Shown piece after piece: positions 1 to 4,988 of a DNA stretch of 5,500 bases (its first letter is position 1; every line of letters starts with the position of its first letter). The DNA comes from Acidilobaceae archaeon. Its GTDB lineage: Archaea > Thermoproteota > Thermoprotei_A > Sulfolobales > Acidilobaceae. The DNA lies in the NCBI GenBank assembly GCA_026985385.1, contig JALSQM010000009.1:1-5500 (forward strand), given 5' to 3'. The position numbers and the translations under genes were made by a program. The notes beneath the pieces were generated by a model. That model was not told where the DNA came from and did not search any database. It was given only the letters and a program-made list of their open reading frames with translations.

Positions 1-638
1 ACAGGGCTAACACTCTCAGGTGGCTCAGGCGCTACCTGAGAGAGGGGGTTGACGGTGTCGAGGTTGACGCGGTGCTTGTGGGTGGGGAGCCTAGGCTAGG
101 GCACCCGGCTAGAAGGCGTAGAAGCCCCCTACTCCGAGAACGCATAGCCCAGATCCTAGAGGGACTCCACATACTGAAGCCCATGGGGATCCGCGATCTA
201 GTAGAGCTGGTGCCCGAGGATATCATATTATGGGTGGACGTGAAGGGGCGCGGAGCCCCGGAGCTGGTCTCGAAGATACTCACACTCACCAGGCGCCACA
301 GCATCATAGTATCGACGCGCTACCACGACGAGGCCTCGCAGCTCGCCTCGATGGGTAAAGATAAACAGATAATAGTGATGCTGAGCATGGAGAGCAGGCC
401 CCACAGCCTAGAGGCTATAGCGGGCTCCTCGGGAGCGCGGGGGATAGCGATTGAGAGTAGCTACATAGACGAGGATCTAGTCCGAGAGGCACACATGCTA
501 GGCATGCAGGTGGCATCGTGGACCGTCAACGAGGAGTCGGAGCTGAGTAGAATGATCGGTCTAGGCGTTGACTACGTAATAACCGACTACCCGGGGGTGG
601 CTAGGCGTCTATGCAGGGAGCTTGCAAGCCGAAGGTGA
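1..638 (+). CDS. Glycerophosphodiester phosphodiesterase (GDPD family), 5'-truncated by window edge
   Basis: Predicted to hydrolyse glycerophosphodiesters to a glycerol phosphate and an alcohol, probably in the cytoplasm on lipid head-group breakdown products. The reading frame is open from base 3 with no stop before 636-638, so the N-terminus, including the expected His-Arg-Gly motif, lies left of the window. RANTL (3-17) sits where the family has PENTL. The metal-binding E-x-D pair of VEVD is at 60-68 (Glu 60-62, Asp 66-68). The likely second catalytic His is in GHP at 102-104. WVDVK (231-245) matches the usual IEIK strand with Asp in place of Glu. The C-terminus is classic GDPD: WTVN (519-530), then GVDYVITDYP (564-593). 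A GTG at 72 is not the start, because conserved motifs precede it. The last 28 bases overlap the next gene. The family assignment is strong; the substrate is unknown. Confidence 0.88.
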   Translation, partial: RANTLRWLRRYLREGVDGVEVDAVLVGGEPRLGHPARRRRSPLLRERIAQILEGLHILKPMGIRDLVELVPEDIILWVDVKGRGAPELVSKILTLTRRHSIIVSTRYHDEASQLASMGKDKQIIVMLSMESRPHSLEAIAGSSGARGIAIESSYIDEDLVREAHMLGMQVASWTVNEESELSRMIGLGVDYVITDYPGVARRLCRELASRR

Positions 639-1231
639 TACTCCTCGACTTTGACGGCACCATAGTTGACACAATGGATGAATACGCTAGACTCGCAGCC
701 GACATCATAACAGCAGAGACAAGGCTACCCAGGGATGAGGTTGAGAAGCGCTATAGAGAGACAGCTGGAATGGCGTTCAGGGATCAGCTAAGACTCCTCG
801 GACTCGATGACGGCACCATAGAAGGTATAGCCTCTAAGTTCGAGGCGGCGAAGAGGAGGCTACTCTCCCGGCTTAGGGTCAGCGAGAATGTCGAATGGTT
901 CGTTAAACAGGCTAGAGCTAGGGGCCTTAAAGTCTATGTATCGACGAATAATGAGTGCAACGTAGTCAACTCGAACGCGGCCCTACTAAAGCCGTTCGAT
1001 GGAGTATTGTGCTACGACCCCGAGAGGGGATTGAAGAAGGGGGAGGGCCACATAGGCTTCCTAGAGAGGGTTCTCGGCGTTAGGAGGTGTGAGATAGTCT
1101 TCATCGGGGACTCCCGCTACGACGTGGAACTGCATAGGTCTCTAGGTGTGAGAATACTCGTGACGAGGGGGCTCTGGCTAGACGCCGAGAGGGTTCTCCA
1201 TAGCCTTGATAGGATCCTCAACGACCCCTAA
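611..1231 (+). CDS. HAD-superfamily hydrolase (phosphoglycolate phosphatase-like)
   Basis: A 206-residue cytoplasmic haloacid-dehalogenase-fold protein, probably a Mg-dependent phosphatase of a small phosphorylated metabolite. All four HAD motifs are visible. Motif I is DFDGT, with nucleophile Asp13 and acid/base Asp15. Motif II is Ser111 in VSTNN. Motif III is Lys142 or Lys143 in GLKKGEG. Motif IV is GDSRYD (166-171). The helical segment between motif I and motif II (about 20-105) fits a C1-type cap, as in phosphoglycolate phosphatases. The ATG at 611 lies 28 bases inside the GDPD gene, with GGTG (596-599) 11 bases upstream. An in-frame GTG at 635 would give a start-stop GTGA overlap and a protein beginning right at MILLDFDGT, so it is a real alternative. 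The overlap implies co-transcription and possibly coupled translation with the GDPD, so a glycerol phosphate substrate is conceivable. The exact substrate cannot be read from the sequence. Confidence 0.88.
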   Translation: MQGACKPKVILLDFDGTIVDTMDEYARLAADIITAETRLPRDEVEKRYRETAGMAFRDQLRLLGLDDGTIEGIASKFEAAKRRLLSRLRVSENVEWFVKQARARGLKVYVSTNNECNVVNSNAALLKPFDGVLCYDPERGLKKGEGHIGFLERVLGVRRCEIVFIGDSRYDVELHRSLGVRILVTRGLWLDAERVLHSLDRILNDP

Positions 1232-1250
1232 CCCTGATAATTCCTATTCA

Positions 1251-1285
1251 GAGGGGGTGGAAGCCCCTCAAAGAGGGTCTCCCTC
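1251..1285 (+). terminator. Tandem short GC hairpins after the GDPD-HAD pair (possible transcript end)
   Basis: Two adjacent perfect stems begin 20 bases after the HAD stop: GAGGGG (1251-1256) with CCCCTC (1264-1269), 7-base loop; and GAGGG (1273-1277) with CCCTC (1281-1285), 3-base loop. They sit between the HAD stop and the TATA-like element of the next gene, where a transcript should end. No oligo-T tract follows, although archaeal termination usually depends on one. They may therefore stabilise the 3' end, or be chance structure in GC-rich DNA. Confidence 0.3.
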
Positions 1286-1300
1286 AGGCCTCTACGCAAC

Positions 1301-1310
1301 TCTAAAAGCT
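1301..1310 (+). promoter_or_regulatory. TATA-like element upstream of the PIN-like gene
   Basis: TCTAAAAGCT is an AT-rich box in GC-rich surroundings. Its centre is about 26 bases upstream of the second in-frame ATG (1331) and 17 upstream of the first (1322). Crenarchaeal TATA boxes lie about 26 bases before the transcription start, and many single genes are leaderless, so this fits a leaderless transcript starting at or near 1331. No convincing BRE is seen in the preceding bases. Confidence 0.4.
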
Positions 1311-1321
1311 TAGCCTAGCCC

Positions 1322-1975
1322 ATGCCGCCTATGGGTGGGCAGGTGGCAGTCTACGCTGTCCTCTTGACCGAGAGGGGGCCCTTAATAGTTAAGAGCCTCG
1401 AGGAGCTAGCGAGAGCTGTTAGCGAGGCAGGGGGCAGGGCCTACATAGTGTTGGTGGAGGGCAGGGTGATAGGGGCCGTTGAGGCAAGGCTTCTAGAATC
1501 GCCGCTCCAAGGGCTCGGTGGGGTGAGGCCCCAAGTCGAGGGTCGAGCAACGGGTGCGCCTAGGGGCCTCCAGCCGGGGGGTGCTCCTCCGCGGGCCCGG
1601 GTAGCGGCGGTGTTCGATCAGATGTTTAGGGGGTTCGCCGACATAGTTGCTAGGGAGATAAGCGATGAAAGGTTAGAGCTACACGAGGTTGTAGGGAGGG
1701 GATTGGAGAAGCCCGTAAGGGTGGGGCGCATCTACAAACAACCGGCACACGATGACTATGACGTGCTAAGCCTCGTAGAAAGGCTTGCATCAGAGGGCAA
1801 GCACGTAGTATTCTTTACGGGTGATAAGAGGCTGGCTAATCAAGCGGCGGCTTTGGGCATGGAGAATGTTAAGGTAGAGTACATGCCTCCGAACGAGTAC
1901 CCCGGGAAGGAGAGCCTCGCCAAGGCTATGATTGAAAGTGTACGTAAGGCACTCAAGTCCCTCGATGGAGCTTGA
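1322..1975 (+). CDS. Uncharacterised protein with PIN-like C-terminal half
   Basis: I do not recognise this 217-residue protein as a whole. Residues 7-60 look like a small alpha/beta domain of alternating hydrophobic strands and one helix (KSLEELARAVSEAGG). Residues 62-92 are a Gly/Pro/Arg-rich, probably flexible linker. The C-terminal part resembles the end of a PIN nuclease fold: acidic HDDYD (143-147) opening a helix, then a strand and turn VVFFTGDKRLANQAAALGM (162-180) with Asp168, like the third and fourth acidic sites of PIN domains. Asp99 (VAAVFDQ) and Glu119 or Glu122 are possible partners for the first two sites, but the match is weak. It ends with YMPPNEYPGKESLA (188-200) and a basic helix. 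No signal peptide or membrane segment is seen. Start candidates are ATG 1322, ATG 1331 (fits a leaderless transcript) and GTG 1343 (preceded by GGGTGGG). It has no overlap with either neighbour and probably its own promoter. RNase activity is only a hypothesis. Confidence 0.75.
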   Translation: MPPMGGQVAVYAVLLTERGPLIVKSLEELARAVSEAGGRAYIVLVEGRVIGAVEARLLESPLQGLGGVRPQVEGRATGAPRGLQPGGAPPRARVAAVFDQMFRGFADIVAREISDERLELHEVVGRGLEKPVRVGRIYKQPAHDDYDVLSLVERLASEGKHVVFFTGDKRLANQAAALGMENVKVEYMPPNEYPGKESLAKAMIESVRKALKSLDGA

Positions 1976-1989
1976 GGGAACCGCCAGTG

Positions 1990-2050
1990 TTTACCGGGGA
2001 GTTACACTAGTAGTTAATACCCTAATGTATAGTTGCAGGCTCCGGGTAAA
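1990..2050 (+). repeat. Imperfect inverted repeat in the importer's upstream region
   Basis: The arms are TTTACCGGGGAG (1990-2001) and CTCCGGGTAAA (2040-2050). They are complementary except around the centre of the stem, where the left arm carries one extra G, and are 38 bases apart. The right arm ends inside the BRE-like sequence of the importer promoter. It could be a pair of regulator half-sites, or a long hairpin at the 3' end of the preceding transcript, whose stop is 14 bases before it. Chance cannot be excluded. Confidence 0.3.
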
Positions 2051-2060
2051 GGTTATATTT
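2046..2060 (+). promoter_or_regulatory. BRE/TATA promoter of the ABC importer operon
   Basis: GTAAAGG (2046-2052) fits a purine-plus-A-rich BRE and is followed directly by TTATATTT (2053-2060), a good archaeal TATA box. Transcription would start about 26 bases past the box centre, near 2082-2084, leaving a leader of about 60 bases before ATG 2146. A second AT-rich box, CATATTTTT (2070-2078), lacks a BRE-like flank and is the weaker alternative; its T5 run could also serve as a terminator for the upstream gene. This is the only obvious promoter ahead of the three importer genes. Confidence 0.55.
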
Positions 2061-2062
2061 GG

Positions 2063-2098
2063 GGGGGTACATATTTTTAGCTACGGAGCGTAACCCCC
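2063..2098 (+). repeat. Operator-like inverted repeat just downstream of the importer TATA box
   Basis: GGGGGTAC (2063-2070) pairs with GTAACCCCC (2090-2098), giving eight pairs with one bulged A at 2093 and a 19-base spacer. It starts three bases after the TATA box and spans the predicted transcription start. A repressor bound here would block RNA polymerase, and the RNA could also fold if transcription began upstream. There is no sequence evidence for a particular regulator. Confidence 0.3.
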
Positions 2099-2131
2099 GA
2101 GTCGCTCCCACTCATAAGTCATAACCCAGCC

Positions 2132-2138
2132 GGGGGTG
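2132..2138 (+). promoter_or_regulatory. Ribosome-binding site of the solute-binding protein gene
   Basis: GGGGGTG ends seven bases before ATG 2146. Its GGTG core matches the anti-Shine-Dalgarno end of crenarchaeal 16S rRNA. The seven-base gap from the GGTG core to the start codon is identical for both permease genes downstream, which supports this start. Confidence 0.6.
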
Positions 2139-2145
2139 CACCTCC

Positions 2146-4038
2146 ATGGAGTCCAAGGGGAGGAGGGCTCTAGCCTACATTGCAATAGTGCTAGTAGCGG
2201 TCTCGGCGGCGCTCTCGCTATCGTGGAGCATGCCTGTTAAGGCCCAAGCAGCCAACCCACCGGCTCTCACGGGGAACCTCGAGAAAGACGTGGTTGCCAT
2301 TGGCAAGTGGCTTGAGAGCCATGGCGTCACAACGGTCAAATACACCGTGATGACGGGCGGAGACCCTAACTCTGTCATGAGGCTCTACGGCCTAGTGGAG
2401 GCCGCCGAGGACCTAAACGATATTCTAGCTAAGAACGGGGTAAACGTAAAGATAGTCGTGACGGGAGAATACAACCCCAACCCCGGGGCCGAGTATAAGA
2501 ACTTCGTCAGCAAGTACGCTCTAGGGCAGAACGGCGACTTCTTCGTTAACAGCTACGTGTACATAGCCCCCCTAGCTGAGGAGGGCAGACTACTCAATAT
2601 AACAAAGTGGGTTGAAGTATACAAGAGCTACTTCAGCGACTTCTACCCGGCCATAATGAAGGCCGGCTGGTACAAGGGCCAGCAGTACGGCATACCCCAG
2701 GACACCGAGGCAAGGCCCCTCTACATCAGGAAGGACGTGGCGGCCTGCATGGGCTGGAACCTCGACGACCTAGCTAAGAAGGTTGAGGAGGGCAAGTTCA
2801 CTTGGGCCGACGTCTTCAAGAAGGCCATGGAGGCCAAGGAGAAGGGCTGCGCCGACTGGGGCCTCATACACAGGAAGGGCAGCGCCCACCCGGACTTGAT
2901 ACAGTTCATCTACGCCTTCGGCGGCAAGCTCTACGATGAGAAGACAGGCAAGCTCGTGGTAGACGAGACGGCTATCTACAAGTGGTTTGAGACAGAGTAC
3001 GAGTTCGCCAGGGCGGGCCTCCTGCCAAAGGACATGATGAGCTGGGACTGGGCCACCCAGATACACCCTACAGTAGTGGGTGAGAGCAAGGCTAAGGGCG
3101 GCACGGGTAACACGCTCTTCTTCATAGGGGGAGTCTGGCACTGGACCGAGTGGCAGACCAAGGCCTACTACCTAGACCCCAAGACCCACCAGAAGAGGCC
3201 CCTAACAGCTAAGGAGGTGGAGGAGAAGTTCTACTACACGCTGTTCCCGGCGGGCGAGCCCGGCGACAAGCCTGTAACGCTGAGCCAGCCATTCATGTGG
3301 ATGATAGCCGCCAACGCTGGTAAGAGCAACCCCCACTACAATGACCCCGCCTTCAGAAAGGCCTACCAGGAACTCGCGTTCCTCATAGTCGTTAAGGCCA
3401 GTGACCCGCTGATAAACGCCCTCCACAGCGTCATGTCATCGCACCTACCCGTGAGGGAGAAGGCTGCAGCCCTACTCAAGGACCCGAACTGGGTCGCCAA
3501 GCTCCAGAAGCTCCAGATACCCGTCCACCCCGACGTGCTAGCTAAGATAAAGCCTATAATACAGAAGACCGCTAATCAGATAAACATCCAGTTCCTAGCG
3601 AATGTAACCTACATGCTGAACTACACCCACCTCACCCCCAGCCACCCCTACTACCCCAAGCTAGCCGGCATCTTCGCCGATGCAATCGATAAGGTGATAA
3701 GAGGCGAGATGACGCCGGCCCAGGCCGTGAACTACGTTGTAGAGAAGGTGAAGGCCGACCCAGACCTCTCCAAGTCAACAGAGATAGTAGGCTCGATACC
3801 GACTGGGTGGAAGCTCGTCAAGACCCCTGCAACTACGACTACGACAACTAAGACCACTACGACCCACACGACAGCAACCTCAACCACCTCGGGCACGGCA
3901 ACCACAACTACGACGCCAACGTCTCCAACTGCTACTCCAAAGGCTGGAGGCAAGAGCAGGGCGGTAGTCATAGCGATAATAGTGATAGTGATAATCATAA
4001 TCATAGCCGCGGCCTACTACATGGCGAGGGGAGGCTGA
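2146..4038 (+). CDS. Membrane-anchored extracellular solute-binding protein of a carbohydrate-type ABC importer
   Basis: Binds a solute, probably a sugar or oligosaccharide, outside the cell and hands it to the permease pair encoded next. It has a basic n-region (KGRR), a hydrophobic stretch (about 8-26) and an AQA-type cleavage site near 33-36, so a secretory signal peptide is likely. The binding domain (about 45-555) shows type-1 family traits: the aromatic-rich segments SWDWATQ (299-305) and GGVWHWTEW (328-336), PFMWMIAAN (382-390), SHLPVREKA (432-440), and the closing helix DAIDKVIRGEMTPAQA (512-527). A stalk (560-598) with 25 Thr and 3 Ser in 39 residues follows, then one membrane helix (606-623) and a short ARGG tail. 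The protein is therefore held at the cell surface; the stalk is a likely O-glycosylation zone. N-x-T sequons occur at 151, 486 and 492. Cys201 and Cys235 could form a disulfide. At 630 residues it is longer than bacterial homologues (about 400-450), partly through the stalk and anchor. Family confidence is high; the ligand is unknown. Confidence 0.9.
   Translation: MESKGRRALAYIAIVLVAVSAALSLSWSMPVKAQAANPPALTGNLEKDVVAIGKWLESHGVTTVKYTVMTGGDPNSVMRLYGLVEAAEDLNDILAKNGVNVKIVVTGEYNPNPGAEYKNFVSKYALGQNGDFFVNSYVYIAPLAEEGRLLNITKWVEVYKSYFSDFYPAIMKAGWYKGQQYGIPQDTEARPLYIRKDVAACMGWNLDDLAKKVEEGKFTWADVFKKAMEAKEKGCADWGLIHRKGSAHPDLIQFIYAFGGKLYDEKTGKLVVDETAIYKWFETEYEFARAGLLPKDMMSWDWATQIHPTVVGESKAKGGTGNTLFFIGGVWHWTEWQTKAYYLDPKTHQKRPLTAKEVEEKFYYTLFPAGEPGDKPVTLSQPFMWMIAANAGKSNPHYNDPAFRKAYQELAFLIVVKASDPLINALHSVMSSHLPVREKAAALLKDPNWVAKLQKLQIPVHPDVLAKIKPIIQKTANQINIQFLANVTYMLNYTHLTPSHPYYPKLAGIFADAIDKVIRGEMTPAQAVNYVVEKVKADPDLSKSTEIVGSIPTGWKLVKTPATTTTTTKTTTTHTTATSTTSGTATTTTTPTSPTATPKAGGKSRAVVIAIIVIVIIIIIAAAYYMARGG
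3823..3939 (+). repeat. Low-complexity Thr-codon tract (stalk of the binding protein)
   Basis: A run of ACN codons, with ACT and ACG alternating at first, encodes residues 560-598. All four Thr codons occur, so selection acts on the protein composition rather than on recent triplet expansion. The tract is followed by an Ile/Val-rich membrane segment (3961-4014) whose DNA is itself repetitive (ATAGTGATAGTGATAATCAT). Stalk length probably varies between strains. Confidence 0.7.
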
Positions 4039-4043
4039 GGTGG
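4037..4043 (+). promoter_or_regulatory. Ribosome-binding site that decides the UUG start of the first permease
   Basis: GAGGTGG overlaps the last two bases of the binding-protein stop codon. Its GGTG core (4039-4042) lies seven bases before TTG 4050. No ATG or GTG is available in frame before the first membrane helix, so this site fixes the UUG start and suggests translation coupled to termination of the upstream gene. Confidence 0.7.
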
Positions 4044-4049
4044 CCTAGG

Positions 4050-4988
4050 TTGAGAATAAGGCCTAGGCTCCCGGCCTCCGCACTCTTTTTATCGCTTGCC
4101 CTATTCCTGGTACTCGTATTCTACATAGTCCCCCTCCTACTCACTCTCTGGGCGAGCTTCACCCCCATCCGGGACTGGGATCTCCACGCTCTCCGCAGCT
4201 ACGTGGGCGCTGAGAATTATAGGAGGCTCTTCCACCTCATCCGCTTCGACCCAGACGTCTCCACGGTGGTCAAGACAACTATTGTATTCGTATCAGGCAC
4301 CCTGGCAGTTAATGTAATTGGGGGATTTCTCCTAGCGCTGGCGGCCTTCCTCCTCGAGGAGAGGGTATCCCTGGGCTTCAGGCTGCTGTGGCTACTTCCA
4401 AGGATGACGCCTGTCGCAGTCTTCGGGCTCCTCTGGTACTACTTCTTCTACCCCCAGGGCACTCTAAATGCTATCCTTGAAAAGCTCGGTTTAATGAGTC
4501 ACCCGGTAAACTGGGGCCAGGACTACCTCCCCTGGGGGCCTTGGGGCATAATCATATTCGTGAACGGCCTGGTGGGAGTCAGCTATGGCATGATAATCTT
4601 CTACTCCGCATTCAAGAGCATACCCCTCGAGATATACAGAGCCGCGCTGGTTGACGGTGCTAGCCTCAAGGACTTGGTATTGCATATAATGCTACCCCTA
4701 ACCAGGTGGCACCTAATATTCGTCACTGTATGGCAGCTTCTAAGCCTCCTAACAACGTACGCCCACCTCTTCGTGCTCGTCGAGTGGGGGGTAGTAGAGA
4801 AGTGGCATGGAATGACGTGGGCCCTCTACGTTTTCGAGACGGCCTTCTCGCAGTCGGTGAGCGACCAAGCACTCGCCTCGGCCGCGGCCGCTATACTAGT
4901 TGCAGTGGGTGTAGGGCTCGGGCTTCTCACGCTCAGGCTCATGGGATTCGAGAGGGAGCTTGGGGCTGTGAGGGGTGATCTAGGTTGA
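4050..4988 (+). CDS. ABC transporter permease, MalF/UgpA-type (CUT1 family)
   Basis: One of the two membrane subunits of the importer; it forms half of the translocation channel and docks onto the ATPase. The 312 residues contain about six hydrophobic helices (near 10-34, 72-100, 108-134, 165-187, 218-246 and 274-297). The ATPase-coupling EAA loop is clear at about 194-217, EIYRAALVDGASLKDLVLHI followed by MLP, with Arg replacing the Glu of EAA. The spacing Gly203 to Leu-Pro (215-216) is normal. IVPLLLTLWASFTP near the N-terminus is typical of MalF/UgpA proteins of the short six-helix type. It lacks the long periplasmic loop of E. coli MalF. The start is TTG, supported by the strong GAGGTGG site, 11 bases after the binding-protein stop. 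Its stop overlaps the next permease start. The ligand cannot be told from this subunit. Confidence 0.92.
   Translation: MRIRPRLPASALFLSLALFLVLVFYIVPLLLTLWASFTPIRDWDLHALRSYVGAENYRRLFHLIRFDPDVSTVVKTTIVFVSGTLAVNVIGGFLLALAAFLLEERVSLGFRLLWLLPRMTPVAVFGLLWYYFFYPQGTLNAILEKLGLMSHPVNWGQDYLPWGPWGIIIFVNGLVGVSYGMIIFYSAFKSIPLEIYRAALVDGASLKDLVLHIMLPLTRWHLIFVTVWQLLSLLTTYAHLFVLVEWGVVEKWHGMTWALYVFETAFSQSVSDQALASAAAAILVAVGVGLGLLTLRLMGFERELGAVRGDLG
4971..4980 (+). promoter_or_regulatory. Ribosome-binding site that decides the UUG start of the second permease
   Basis: AGGGGTGATC is the best Shine-Dalgarno in the window and an extended match to the complement of the crenarchaeal 16S 3' end. It lies inside the last codons of the first permease gene. 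Its GGTG core (4974-4977) is seven bases before TTG 4985. It supports this start over the internal GTG at 5054, which has a poorer upstream site. Confidence 0.7.

Noticed and set aside
72..638. GTG at 72 as the true start of the GDPD gene
   Set aside because: The same frame is open to the left edge and holds the conserved ANTL and VEVD segments upstream of 72, so the gene starts outside the window.
2347..2353. GTGATGA resembling box C of a C/D guide RNA (also ATGATGA at 3034-3040)
   Set aside because: No CTGA box D follows at a suitable distance in either case, and both lie in conserved coding sequence.
2770..3141. Minus-strand 123-codon open frame
   Set aside because: It lies wholly within the well-supported binding-protein gene, has no recognisable motifs, and is expected from the GC-rich codon bias.
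3732..4004. Minus-strand open frame encoding a Val/Ile-rich, membrane-like peptide
   Set aside because: It is the complement of the Thr-codon stalk and the Ile/Val membrane segment of the binding protein; the hydrophobic pattern is a by-product of that biased sequence.
4086..4090. T5 run as a transcription terminator
   Set aside because: It is inside the first permease gene, within the codons of the first membrane helix, and terminating there would split the operon.
4706..4978. Plus-strand 90-codon frame inside the first permease
   Set aside because: It lies entirely within the clear permease gene in another frame and shows an Arg-rich, domainless translation.
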